Part shown: positions 32,670 through 41,960 of the stretch, in pieces | Numbering within the stretch: the stretch's first letter is position 1 | Layout: the number at the start of each line of letters is the position of its first letter | Source of the DNA: Fructobacillus ficulneus | GTDB lineage: Bacteria; Bacillota; Bacilli; Lactobacillales; Lactobacillaceae | Length of the DNA: 49,418 nucleotides | Reading direction: 5' to 3' | Assembly (NCBI RefSeq): GCF_001047075.2 | Contig: NZ_DF967986.1 | Span: forward strand, 49,976-99,393 | The notes under the pieces: generated by a model | What the model was told of the DNA's origin: nothing | Database searches by the model: none | Seen by the model: the letters and a program-made list of their open reading frames with translations, nothing else | Made by a program: the position numbers and the translations under genes

Positions 32670-34718
32670 ATGTCAGAGCAAAACACATTTTATATCACAA
32701 CCCCAATTTACTATCCATCAGGGAAGCTTCAATTGGGAAATACTTATACAACGGTGCTGGCCGATGCAGCTGCTCGTTACCACCGCTTGTTGGGGGATGA
32801 TGTCTTCTTTTTGACTGGAACCGACGAACACGGGGAAAAGATTCAAAAGAAGGCCCAAGCCGCAGGCACAACAGAAATTGCCTACTTGGACGGCATGGCC
32901 AAAGAAATCAAGGACTTGTGGTCTTTGATGGGCATTTCTTATGATAAGTTTATTCGAACGACCGAAGAGGGTCACGAAAAGGCTGTTCAAAAGATCTTCC
33001 AAAAGTTGTTGGACCAAGGTGACATTTATAAGGGTCAATATGAAGGCTGGTATTCTGTTTCCGATGAAGAATACTTTACTGAATCACAATTGGCTGAAGT
33101 TTACCGCGATGCCGATGGCAACATGATCGGTGGAAAGGCTCCTTCTGGCCATGAAGTTGAAAAGATTCAAGAAGAATCATACTTCTTCAAGATGTCAAAG
33201 TACGCCGACTGGTTGGTTGCTTACTACAAGGACCATCCTGAATTTGTTCAACCCCACGCCCGGATGAACGAAATGTTGCAAAACTTCATCTTGCCAGGTT
33301 TGGAAGATTTAGCCGTGACGCGAACTTCTTCAAACTGGGGAGTCCCCGTTCCCGGTGACGAAAAGCACGTCATCTATGTTTGGATTGACGCCTTGGCCAA
33401 CTATATTACGGCCTTGGGTTATGGATCAGACGACGAATCTTTGCTAGAAAAGTTCTGGCCAGCCAATGTGCAATTGGTCGGTAAGGAAATCGTTCGTTTC
33501 CATATTATTTATTGGCCAATTATGCTCCATGCTTTGGGCTTGGACATGCCAAAAGAAATCATCGGTCATGGCTGGTTGGTCATGAAGGATGGTAAGATGT
33601 CAAAGTCAAAGGGAAACGTTGTTTACCCTGAAGACTTGACGAGTCGTTATGGCTTGGATGCTGTTCGTTACTACTTGTTGCGCTCAATGCCATTTGGTAA
33701 CGATGGGGTCTTCTCACCGGAAGACTTCGTTGACCGCGTGAATTTTGATTTGGCTAATGATTTGGGGAACTTGTTGAACCGGACTGTTGCCATGATTAAC
33801 AAGTACGAAGGTGGGGTAATTCCAGCCTTTACTGCTGGTAAGACTGAATTCGACACGGACATGGAAGCCACAGTGGCCCAACAGGTTGCTGAATTCCATG
33901 GAAACTTGTCAGCTATTCATACGGCCGATGCCCTTGAATCTGTTTGGGGTGTTGTTCGTCGTGCTAACAAGTATATTGATGAAACAGAACCATGGGTTTT
34001 GGCTAAAAAAGCCGGCGAAGATGCTCAAGCTAAGGAAAACTTGCAGTCAGTCATGGCTCATTTGGCTGGTGCTTTGCGTGCCGTTGCCGTGATGCTCCAA
34101 CCAGTGATGACCCAAGCGCCAAAGCAAATCTTTGAGCAATTAGGTTTGTCTTATCCAGAAGGCGGCGTTTCGTTGGCCGATTTGACGATTGACCAAGTGC
34201 CAGCTGGTACTCAGGTTGTTGCCAAGGGAGAACCAATCTTCCCACGTTTGGATACGGAACAAGAAGTTGGATATATTGCCTCATTGGTTTCTAAGGACAC
34301 CAAGGGTAAGGGCCGGGCGGTTAAAGAAGCTGCCAAGAATGCTGGTAAGGAAGCTGAAGCTGTAGAAGAAAGTGCAGAGCCTGCTAAGCCCTTGATTAAG
34401 TATGATGACTTTGACAAGGTTGAAATTTTGGCTGCTAAGATTACTGGAGCTGAATTGGTTGAAAAATCAAAGAAGCTTATCAAGTTTACCTTGGATGATG
34501 GCTCAGCTAAGCCACGTCAAATCTTATCTGGTATCCGTCAGTGGTATCCAGAACCCGAAGTCTTGCTTGGTAAGACGGTCGCCATCGTGGCTAACATGGC
34601 CCCTCGTAAGATGGCCGGTGAAATGTCAGAAGGAATGATTCTTTCAGCTGAAAAGCATGACATCGTTACGGTCACAATCTTGCCGGATTCAATCGAACCT
34701 GGTTCAGGAATCGAATAA
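32670..34718 (+). CDS. metG: methionyl-tRNA synthetase
   Basis: Charges initiator and elongator tRNA-Met. 682 aa from ATG 32670, chosen for homology (SEQNTFYITTPIYYPSG) and GGAAAGG upstream; an in-frame ATG at 32556 lies ahead of the promoter. KMSKS is intact in DGKMSKSKGN (near residue 310). The class I HIGH motif reads QLGN in SGKLQLGNTYTT, a marked deviation although the second position often varies in Lactobacillales. No zinc-knuckle cysteines, as in the B. subtilis type. The C-terminal EMAP/Trbp111-like tRNA-binding domain (about 575-682) is present. Confidence 0.97.
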   Translation: MSEQNTFYITTPIYYPSGKLQLGNTYTTVLADAAARYHRLLGDDVFFLTGTDEHGEKIQKKAQAAGTTEIAYLDGMAKEIKDLWSLMGISYDKFIRTTEEGHEKAVQKIFQKLLDQGDIYKGQYEGWYSVSDEEYFTESQLAEVYRDADGNMIGGKAPSGHEVEKIQEESYFFKMSKYADWLVAYYKDHPEFVQPHARMNEMLQNFILPGLEDLAVTRTSSNWGVPVPGDEKHVIYVWIDALANYITALGYGSDDESLLEKFWPANVQLVGKEIVRFHIIYWPIMLHALGLDMPKEIIGHGWLVMKDGKMSKSKGNVVYPEDLTSRYGLDAVRYYLLRSMPFGNDGVFSPEDFVDRVNFDLANDLGNLLNRTVAMINKYEGGVIPAFTAGKTEFDTDMEATVAQQVAEFHGNLSAIHTADALESVWGVVRRANKYIDETEPWVLAKKAGEDAQAKENLQSVMAHLAGALRAVAVMLQPVMTQAPKQIFEQLGLSYPEGGVSLADLTIDQVPAGTQVVAKGEPIFPRLDTEQEVGYIASLVSKDTKGKGRAVKEAAKNAGKEAEAVEESAEPAKPLIKYDDFDKVEILAAKITGAELVEKSKKLIKFTLDDGSAKPRQILSGIRQWYPEPEVLLGKTVAIVANMAPRKMAGEMSEGMILSAEKHDIVTVTILPDSIEPGSGIE

Positions 34719-34752
34719 TTTTCAAATAGCATTTCTGGTATTAAGACCAAAA

Positions 34753-34787
34753 GGAAGCCCCATCAATGTGATGGGGCTTCCATTTTT
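34753..34787 (+). terminator. bidirectional terminator between metG and pyrE
   Basis: 13-bp stem GGAAGCCCCATCA/TGATGGGGCTTCC with ATTTTT after it on plus and TTTT on minus; it can serve both converging units. Confidence 0.95.
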
Positions 34788-34803
34788 GTTGATGAATTTT
34801 AAT

Positions 34804-35439
34804 TTATTGAACAGGCCAAGCCCATGGGTCTTGGTGCCACTTTGATAGGCGGTCGTGTTCGTCGGCGCTAACGACCTTTTGGTCGGCCAAACGGTTAATT
34901 AAAGCAGAATAAGTTAAGAGTGGTGCAAAGGCGAAACCAGCTTCTGCAAAGTTCTTGTCGGCATCTGGGAACCCGTAAGAGAAAATTGAAACGACCCCAG
35001 CAACCTGGTGGCCTTCACGGACAACAGCCTTGGCGGTGTCGATGACTGACCCCCCGGTTGAAATCAAGTCATCAATCAAGACAACTTGGTCATTGTCTTG
35101 GATAACCCCTTCAACTTGGCGACCAGTTCCGTGGTCCTTGGGCTTTGAACGGACATAGACCATTGGTAGGTTCAATTCAGCAGCAACCAAAGCCGCTTGG
35201 GGAATCCCGGCGGTAGCGACCCCGGCAATGACAGTTGCTTGAGGATACTTTTCTTGAATCAAGGCTGCCAAGGCTAAAGTGATGGCCTTACGAGTCTTAG
35301 GGTAAGAAATTGTTTGGCGCAAGTCAGTATAGATGGGTGACTTGATTCCAGAAGCAAAAGTAAAGGTGTCTTCAACCTTTAATTGCACAATCTTGTGGTC
35401 GATAAGGTCTTGGAGAATCGTGTCAGTTAAAGCAGTCAT
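34804..35439 (-). CDS. pyrE: orotate phosphoribosyltransferase
   Basis: Joins orotate and PRPP to give OMP in pyrimidine synthesis. 211 aa. PRPP-binding motif VVLIDDLISTGGSV (residues about 119-132) and the Lys-rich loop RSKPKDHGTGRQ (near 97-108) are intact. It follows pyrF after 60 bases in the same direction, so OMP is made and decarboxylated by products of one transcript. Other pyr genes are not in the window. Confidence 0.97.
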   Translation of the reverse strand: MTALTDTILQDLIDHKIVQLKVEDTFTFASGIKSPIYTDLRQTISYPKTRKAITLALAALIQEKYPQATVIAGVATAGIPQAALVAAELNLPMVYVRSKPKDHGTGRQVEGVIQDNDQVVLIDDLISTGGSVIDTAKAVVREGHQVAGVVSIFSYGFPDADKNFAEAGFAFAPLLTYSALINRLADQKVVSADEHDRLSKWHQDPWAWPVQ

Positions 35440-35499
35440 GAAAAAATTCCTTTCAAATAGAGGGGGATTAGTAGGGTGAGCAATTGATTGATGGCAATA

Positions 35500-36216
35500 T
35501 CAACTTTGCCAAGCAGTCTGGTAACGATTCCAGGCAGCCACCGGGTCAGTGGCCTTGGTAATTGGTCGACCAACAACGATGGCTGAGGCGCCGTCGGTTG
35601 CTGCCTTATCAGGCGTTGCCACGCGGACCTGGTCACCACTTTGGTCTTGGGCCATCCGGATACCGGGAACGACACAGAGAAAGTCAGGGCTGATATCAGA
35701 GGACCGTAGAACTGGCAACTCCAAGGCAGAACAGATAACGCCGTCGCAGCCAGACTTTTCAGCCATTTGCGCCAGGGCCAAGACTTGGTCGGCCATTGGC
35801 AAAGCAGCGTGTTGTTCATTTTTCAAAACGTCATCAGAGATTGATGTTAGCTCGGTCACGGCCAGCAATTTGGGAGCTGATACTTGAGCTAAAGCCGCCC
35901 CGGCATTCAGACCTTCCTTGGCGGCCTTGAGCATTGCTGATCCGCCGAGGGAGTGAACGGTCACGTAGTCGACGCCGAGTCGTCCGATTTGAACCATGGC
36001 CTGTTTGACGGTGTTGGGGATGTCAAAGAGTTTGAGGTCCAAAAAAATTTGGCAACCGCGGTTCTTTAAATCAGCGACGATAGCGGGGCCGGCTTGGTAG
36101 AAGAGTTCCATGCCGACTTTGACAGTTAGCCGGCTGGGATCGGGGAAGGCAGCTAAAAAGTTGGTGACCGTCTCGAGGTCATCAAAGTCTAAGGCAATCA
36201 TCAGTGGTTTTTCCAT
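35500..36216 (-). CDS. pyrF: orotidine 5'-phosphate decarboxylase
   Basis: Decarboxylates OMP to UMP. 238 aa TIM barrel. Catalytic Asp-Lys-Asp array in FLDLKLFDIPNTV (residues about 58-70), ALDFDD at the N-terminus and VVGRPIT near the C-terminus (phosphate site) are all present. First gene after the PyrR-type attenuator; SD AAGGAG. Confidence 0.97.
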   Translation of the reverse strand: MEKPLMIALDFDDLETVTNFLAAFPDPSRLTVKVGMELFYQAGPAIVADLKNRGCQIFLDLKLFDIPNTVKQAMVQIGRLGVDYVTVHSLGGSAMLKAAKEGLNAGAALAQVSAPKLLAVTELTSISDDVLKNEQHAALPMADQVLALAQMAEKSGCDGVICSALELPVLRSSDISPDFLCVVPGIRMAQDQSGDQVRVATPDKAATDGASAIVVGRPITKATDPVAAWNRYQTAWQS

Positions 36217-36239
36217 GGTTTAGCTCCTTAATGGCAAAT

Positions 36240-36330
36240 AAAAAAGACTATTCTCCTAAAAAAGTCCAGAGAATAGTCTTGTTGCGTTTAAAATTAATCG
36301 TTAGGTGATCATCTGGCTTCTCTGAACCAA
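36240..36330 (-). promoter_or_regulatory. PyrR-type attenuator of pyrF-pyrE
   Basis: Minus-strand leader with GGTTCAGAGAAGCC (36328-36315), close to the PyrR-binding loop consensus with paired changes at the ends, then a terminator of 12-bp arms AAGACTATTCTC/GAGAATAGTCTT (36280-36244) and T run. UMP-bound PyrR should favour termination. Confidence 0.72.
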
Positions 36331-36345
36331 TTAATGATTACTAAG

Positions 36346-36374
36346 AGTATAAACCAAAATGGTCAATCCGACAA
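36346..36374 (-). promoter_or_regulatory. promoter of pyrF-pyrE
   Basis: TTGTCG (36374-36369), 17 nt spacer, TATACT (36351-36346). Confidence 0.72.
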
Positions 36375-36420
36375 ATTTGTTTTTGAACTTGGTCCAAGCT
36401 GGGGTCAAATGACCGTCAAA

Positions 36421-37755
36421 TTAAAGCAAGTCACCAATAGCTGAATAGCCGATTGTTGGGAAGACAGTTACAAGTCGAGCCAATTGGGCCGGAGTGTAGC
36501 CAAATTCGATAGCAGGCAACAAAGAGTTGATGATGTCTTCGGCATGATCAGATAATTCGATAGCACCAACCAAACGATGGTCCTTGTCATAAATCAATGA
36601 CAATTGGCCTTCCGTTTCATAATCAACCAAACGGTACCAGTCATCCATGACCTTCTTTTCGACAACGTCGAATTGGTCGGGATGAGCAGCAGCTTCATCA
36701 AGGGTCACACCAGCTTGTGCCAAGCGAGGACTAGTGAAGACATTAGTTGCGATGGCTGGGTAGTTAACTGGCTTAGTATCATTTCCTAGGAGGTAGTTGG
36801 CCACATACTGTGATTCAAAGGTTGCCGTGGGTGTTAATTTGGGCTGAGTCTTTGAAACCACGTCACCAGTGGCGTAGACGTTTGGCAAGGCTGTTTGCAA
36901 GTATTCGTTGACCTTAATGCCGGTCTGGTCGAAGTCGATACCGACTTTTTCAAGGCCAAGACCAGCAGTATTAGGAACCCGACCAGTGGCGTCAAGAATG
37001 TAATCAGCATCGTAAGTACCAGTACTGGTTTTGACAGCAAAGCCATGACTGAGTTTTTCAACTTCGGTCGTTTCGCTGTTGCGAACAAAGGTCAACCCTT
37101 GCTTTTCAAGAGAGGCCAAGAGGGCATCAGTATAGGTCTTGTTGAATCCGTTCAGAGCCTTGTCGGAGTGCATAATCACTGTGACATCGACTCCGGCAGC
37201 GTTCATCATGGCTGCCGATTCCAGACCGATGTAACCGGCTCCGATGACAACCATCTTTTCAGGGGCTTCATCTAATGAAAGGAAGTCCTTTGAATCATGA
37301 AGGTATTCAGCGCCAGGAATATCCAAGCGGTGAGAGTGCATTCCGGTGGCAATCACGATGTTTTCGGCAGTAACCTGGCGGTCGCCAACTTGAATCGTGT
37401 GGGCATCCAAGAATTCGCCATTACCAAAGATAAAGTCGATTCCCAGACCTTCCATGCCGGATTGAATTGCGTTAGGGAAGATTGAAATGATTTCCTTTTT
37501 ACGAGCCATGTTCTTGGTCCAGTCAATCTTACCAGATCCCTCAACAATTCCATCTGAAGCGACTAATTGTCGTTGCAAAGCAGCGGCGTTTTCCAAAATC
37601 ACCTTGGCGTTACAACCCCAGTTTGGGCAAGTTCCACCAACTTTTTCGCGTTCAACAAAGGCGACTTTCTTACCGGCACTGGCCAGCAAGGGGGCACCAT
37701 CAAAGGCACCGTGGCCGGCACCGAGGTACAAAACGTCATAATCATAAGCTGTCAT
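36421..37755 (-). CDS. FAD-dependent pyridine nucleotide-disulfide oxidoreductase
   Basis: 444 aa class I flavoprotein of the glutathione reductase / lipoamide dehydrogenase / mercuric reductase group. FAD motif YLGAGHGAFDGA (residues about 10-21), redox disulfide GGTCPNWGCNAK (near 42-53), NAD(P) motif VIGAGYIGLESA (near 171-182) and the second FAD motif YATGDV are intact. The C-terminal His-Glu pair (HPTxSE) needed by classical members is absent; the corresponding text is VFPTIGYSA. Substrate therefore open. SD TAGGAGG. A short inverted repeat ATTGT-N5-ACAAT (about 37791-37805) lies upstream. Confidence 0.87.
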   Translation of the reverse strand: MTAYDYDVLYLGAGHGAFDGAPLLASAGKKVAFVEREKVGGTCPNWGCNAKVILENAAALQRQLVASDGIVEGSGKIDWTKNMARKKEIISIFPNAIQSGMEGLGIDFIFGNGEFLDAHTIQVGDRQVTAENIVIATGMHSHRLDIPGAEYLHDSKDFLSLDEAPEKMVVIGAGYIGLESAAMMNAAGVDVTVIMHSDKALNGFNKTYTDALLASLEKQGLTFVRNSETTEVEKLSHGFAVKTSTGTYDADYILDATGRVPNTAGLGLEKVGIDFDQTGIKVNEYLQTALPNVYATGDVVSKTQPKLTPTATFESQYVANYLLGNDTKPVNYPAIATNVFTSPRLAQAGVTLDEAAAHPDQFDVVEKKVMDDWYRLVDYETEGQLSLIYDKDHRLVGAIELSDHAEDIINSLLPAIEFGYTPAQLARLVTVFPTIGYSAIGDLL

Positions 37756-37850
37756 CGATTCAATTCCTCCTAATAGTTAAATTCGAGATAATTGTCTCAC
37801 ACAATGGCAGCAAATAAAATACCAACTATACCAAATTAATTTATTGGATT

Positions 37851-37880
37851 AAAAAAAGTCCGACCGTAGTCGGACTGATT
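37851..37880 (-). terminator. terminator of the ECF S-component gene
   Basis: AGTCCGAC and GTCGGACT around TACG, followed by TTTTTTT on the minus strand. Confidence 0.93.
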
Positions 37881-37886
37881 AGAAAA

Positions 37887-38378
37887 TTAGTTGAGTGTCA
37901 CGCGGTTGGCCAAAGCTGGACGAACAACCAAGGCAATGATCAAACCAAAGACACATTGGGCGATGTTCCCAATGATTGAGGCCCAACCGGTTGCCCAACT
38001 CTTTGACAAGAGGGCTGTCGCAAAGAAATAGCCAACGACCATGACGAGTGAAGCCAGGATAACGGCCACGGTTTGAGCGGCAACAGATTTTTTTGCACCA
38101 ATCAAGCCGGCAATGTAGCCTTCCAAGCCATGGATGATTAGGGAGAAAGGCGCCCAGGCGGCGTAGCCAGCTAAGAGGTCAAGTAACATACCGGAAAGTC
38201 CACCGACAATCATTCCTGACCGGGCACTACCCAAAAGAGCGACCAAGAAAATACCGGCTTCCACCAGGTTGACGTAGCCACCCGGTGTAGGGATGTGAAC
38301 AACGTAAGACAAGGCTAAGTTCAAAGCAGTAATGACTGCTAAGGTTGTGATGGTTTTGGTTGTAAAATACTTATTCAT
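37887..38378 (-). CDS. ECF transporter substrate-binding (S) component
   Basis: 163 aa membrane protein with about five to six helices, start at 38378 where GGAGA stands 5 nt upstream (a 17-codon longer frame lacks SD). TTLAVITALNLALSYVV at the N-terminus and VNLVEAGIFLVALLGS, GGLSGMLLDLLAGYAAWAP, HGLEGYIAGLIG follow the YpaA/HmpT-like S-component pattern. It would work with shared EcfA1/A2/T encoded elsewhere to import a vitamin. No TPP or FMN riboswitch seen upstream, so the vitamin cannot be named. Confidence 0.82.
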   Translation of the reverse strand: MNKYFTTKTITTLAVITALNLALSYVVHIPTPGGYVNLVEAGIFLVALLGSARSGMIVGGLSGMLLDLLAGYAAWAPFSLIIHGLEGYIAGLIGAKKSVAAQTVAVILASLVMVVGYFFATALLSKSWATGWASIIGNIAQCVFGLIIALVVRPALANRVTLN

Positions 38379-38544
38379 AAAACTCTCCAATATTAATGTA
38401 GGGATACTAACAATTCTTATTATAATCATTTTTGATGACTTAGAAAGGGCAGATTTTATTTCAATTATCCAACAAATTTAAAAAATGGTATGGTTAACTT
38501 TGTTAACAAAATAGCTGGAGGAGGACGCCAGTTTTTAGGCTTTG

Positions 38545-38553
38545 TGTTATAAT
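38545..38553 (+). promoter_or_regulatory. extended -10 promoter of gap
   Basis: TG then T and TATAAT (38548-38553). Upstream, two GTTAAC palindromes (within 38491-38506) sit where an activator or repressor could bind. Confidence 0.65.
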
Positions 38554-38598
38554 ATCAATGTTGACTTAAGTCAAAAAATTTATTGGAGGTCTACACAC

Positions 38599-39612
38599 AT
38601 GACTGTGAAGATTGGTATTAATGGATTCGGTCGGATTGGTCGTTTGGCATTCCGTCGTATTTTGGAATTGGGCGACTCAGCAGCTGATGTTGAAGTTGTT
38701 GCTATTAACGACTTGACTAGTCCATCAATGTTGGCATACTTGTTGAAGTATGACTCAACACATGGAACTTTGAAGGCTGAAGTTACAGCTGACGAAACAG
38801 GTATCTTCGTTGATGGTAAGCACTACCCTGTTTACGCTGAACGCGATGCCCGCGATATTCCTTGGGTAAAGAACGACGGTGTTGAATATGTTTTGGAAGC
38901 CACTGGTTTCTACACTTCAGCCGAAAAGTCACAAGCTCACTTGGATGCAGGTGTTAAGAAGGTTTTGATTTCTGCTCCAGCCGGTGACGTGCCTACAGTT
39001 GTTTATGGTGTTAACCAAGACATCTTGTCACATGATGACAAGATCGTTTCAGCTGGTTCATGTACTACACAGTCATTGGCTCCAATGGCTCGTGTATTGC
39101 AAGACCAATACGGTGTTGAACTTGCCACTATGACAACTATTCACGCCTTTACATCAACTCAAATGATTTTGGACGGACCTAAGTCAAAGAAGTTCCGTTC
39201 AAACCGTACTGCTTCAGTTAACACAATTCCTCATTCAACTGGTGCCGCTAAGGCTATCGGTTTGGTTGTCCCTGAATTGAAGGGTAAGGTTGATGGTCAC
39301 GCCCAACGTGTTGGTGTTGTTGACGGTTCAGTTACTGAATTGACTTCAGTTTTGTCAAAGAAGGTTACTGCAGACGAAATCAACGCAGCAATGAAGGCAG
39401 CCTCATCTGAATCATTCGGTTACAACGAAGACGAAATCGTTTCATCTGACATCATTGGTGACACTCACGGTGCTACTTTCGATGCCACTCAAACACAAAT
39501 CGTTGAAGTTGGCGACAAGCAATTGGTTAAGACTGTTTCATGGTACGACAACGAATACGGTTTCACTTCAAACATGATCCGTACATTGTTGCACTTTGCT
39601 AACTTGAAGTAA
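38599..39612 (+). CDS. gap: glyceraldehyde-3-phosphate dehydrogenase (type I)
   Basis: Glycolytic enzyme oxidising glyceraldehyde-3-phosphate with NAD and phosphate. 337 aa from ATG 38599 with TGGAGG 9 nt upstream. Rossmann start [10 protein letters not shown], catalytic Cys in [13 protein letters not shown] (near residue 155), HAFTSTQ and WYDNEYG near the C-terminus are intact. Codons are strongly biased (TTG, GCT, TCA), as expected for one of the most expressed genes. Monocistronic. Confidence 0.98.
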   Translation: MTVKIGINGFGRIGRLAFRRILELGDSAADVEVVAINDLTSPSMLAYLLKYDSTHGTLKAEVTADETGIFVDGKHYPVYAERDARDIPWVKNDGVEYVLEATGFYTSAEKSQAHLDAGVKKVLISAPAGDVPTVVYGVNQDILSHDDKIVSAGSCTTQSLAPMARVLQDQYGVELATMTTIHAFTSTQMILDGPKSKKFRSNRTASVNTIPHSTGAAKAIGLVVPELKGKVDGHAQRVGVVDGSVTELTSVLSKKVTADEINAAMKAASSESFGYNEDEIVSSDIIGDTHGATFDATQTQIVEVGDKQLVKTVSWYDNEYGFTSNMIRTLLHFANLK

Positions 39613-39623
39613 AACAAATTTGG

Positions 39624-39651
39624 AAGAACACTTCGGTGTTCTTTTTTTTTG
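39624..39651 (+). terminator. terminator of gap
   Basis: AAGAACAC, TTCG loop, GTGTTCTT, long T run. Confidence 0.96.
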
Positions 39652-39761
39652 CCTTTTTTCAAATGTAATTGTTTTGTTTTGATTTGGAATCATTTGTATT
39701 CTAAATGAAACAGTGATACAATCGACGATAGTTATCAATTTGATGAGCAAGGGAGGGTAAA

Positions 39762-41831
39762 ATGAACAAAAATAATTTAAGCTTCAATCAGATTAAAGTA
39801 CATAAGGCCTTGAAAAAGGTTAAGAAGAATTGGGTTGTTGTCTCATTGTCGACAGTGGCCCTATTTGGTGGCGGCCTAGCAATGGCTTCAACGACGGCTC
39901 AACCAGCATTTGCCGCCGACAAAGTACAAACCCAAGGAACATCATATAATTACGGAGACTTAGTAAAAAATGGAGCCGTAACCACAAATAGTATTTCATG
40001 GTCGGCCCCCGATAATGCTCAGTTGCCAACGGGTACTTTTGATTTGTTGCGGGGCAACGGGGGCAATACTTCCTCTGTTTCATTCACGATTAATGCGAAT
40101 TCGAACCTGAAAAAAGGGGATACAATTGTCATCCCACTCTCGACTAATATTCAAAACCAGCCGGGAGCCCAAACTTTTTTGGTTAGCAACTTCAACACGA
40201 AAGTTGTTGAAAATACAACGGGTGCAGTGATTTCGAACAGTGTTAGCTATAACGAGGCTAGCCAAACAATTAATATGCCGCTTGATGGTGATGACTTTGA
40301 TGCAAGTCGGGCTCACCAAATCACCTTGAACTTTCAAACTAATGGTGGGAATATTTTCCCGAAGTCTGCTAGTAATGGGAGTGATTTGAGTATTTCGGAA
40401 ACTGTTGCTGATCAAACCCATACCTATAGTTGGGCACCAAAGCCAACGGAACCAGACTACAAAGATAATAATAATGTTAATCCAATGACGGATACCGTCT
40501 CTGACGTTAACCCGGGCGGGGTTTCTGTTCGAACCAAAGTCACGAATACAGATGGCTTGGCCTTTACTCAACCGGTCCAGTTAAATAATGGCCAAGACTA
40601 TATTCAAACAATTGATATTACGGCCACTGGTTCTAATAATGGGAAAGTAACTCCCATTTACATCCAAGATGGTGGCTATTTCTGGAACTATATTTCGGTC
40701 GCCAGTGCCTATGGACCAGCAACTCAGGCTGTCGGTTGGACAGACCAAGCGGCTAATAACCAAGGCGGAATGTCCAATGCCACTGGTAAAAAGATCACAC
40801 CATTCCTCTCAGAAGAAACGGACAGTACTACGCCAGGTTAAGACCAATACACGGTTATCCGTTTAGCAGATAATAAACTGCGAATTGTCATGAACCTCGG
40901 TAAGAGCCAATATCTCAAATTTACGAAAGCCGATTTTGAGACAGTGATTAAGTCACAGTATGCTACAGTTTCTGATGCCGTTATTCAAGGGATGGAGTCA
41001 ACCTATGGTGATGGTCAGGGCAATGTTAATATTCCCTTTACGGTTTTGGCAAACTTTAAAGTCACAAATCCAAATAATTTGAACCAACAGGTCCGTTATG
41101 ATATTACTTTCTCGGACAACAAAGGGTTCTATGACCAGAAGACACCAGTCTACACAGATAGCATCTTGCACAACGTTGCTAACGGACAAACGATGGTTAC
41201 GACAAAGTATGTTGATGAAAATGGTGATCAAATTGCCCCTGAAGATTCACAATTGGGTTTTGCTGACAAGGATTCATTTTCTTCAGATAGTTTAAGTTTA
41301 GATGGTTACACATTAGATGATAGTAAGCTTCCAAGTGGTGCCGCGGAAAGTAGTACCGGTACCTACAGTGTAAGTGGTAAATATCCAACGCAAGATACTG
41401 TCTATACCTACGTCTATAAGGTAGCTAATACCCCGGCCAAGACGCCAAGCGATAACACGACGCCAAGTACACCGGCTAAGACACCAAGCGACAACACGAC
41501 ACCAAGTACACCGGAAAAGACACCAAGCGACAACACGACGCCAAGTACACCGGAAAAGACGCCAAGTGATAACACAACGCCAAGTACACCGGCTAAGACA
41601 CCAAGCGATACTACAACATCTAACACACCGACAAAGGAACAAACTCCTGTCACGACACCGACTGAAACAACAAATGCACCAGCAGTAGTTGTTAATGATG
41701 GAACACGGACAGAAAAGTATGCTTTGCCAAATACAGCAAAGACGGTCGTTAGTTATACTGGTGCTCTAGTGGCAGCTGTTCTAGGAATAGTAGCTTTGTT
41801 ATCTTCATTGGTAACTAAGCAAAAGAAGTAA
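39762..41831 (+). pseudogene. sortase-anchored surface adhesin interrupted by an in-frame TAA
   Basis: A 690-codon frame broken only by TAA at 40839-40841; the same frame continues at once (GAC CAA TAC) to the true stop. CAA to TAA is the simplest cause. N-terminal signal peptide cleaved after about residue 50 (PAFA-AD), an Ig-like adhesin region (about 60-500), a MucBP-like region (TKYVDENGDQI to TYVYKV), five Pro/Thr repeats, an LPNTA sorting signal, a helix and KQKK tail. The upstream part (39762-40841, 359 aa) would be secreted unanchored; the downstream part (from ATG 40890) has no signal peptide or SD. Confidence 0.85.
41433..41626 (+). repeat. 39-bp tandem repeats encoding PAKTPSDNTTPST
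   Basis: Five units of 13 codons (the last degenerate) starting at 41433, 41472, 41511, 41550 and 41589, with Ala/Glu alternating at position 2. They form the wall-spanning stalk before the sorting signal and are prone to length change. Confidence 0.93.
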
Positions 41832-41843
41832 TGATTAATATGA

Positions 41844-41879
41844 GAAGGAACGTTATATAGAATGACGGTCCTTTTTCAT
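41844..41879 (+). terminator. probable terminator of the adhesin gene
   Basis: AAGGA and TCCTT arms with extra pairing inside, then TTTTT. Confidence 0.6.
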
Positions 41880-41960
41880 TTGAAAGAATTGTCTGAGGTA
41901 GCACGTGGTAAACTAAGAATAATAGTATTCGTTTCAGATATATAGAAAGTAGTAACCGCT

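Noticed and set aside
41433-41626. CRISPR array
   Set aside because: The 39-bp units are contiguous without spacers and keep the reading frame of the adhesin.
41313-41653. Minus-strand open frames over the adhesin repeats
   Set aside because: Low-complexity shadows of the repeat region with no SD or homology.
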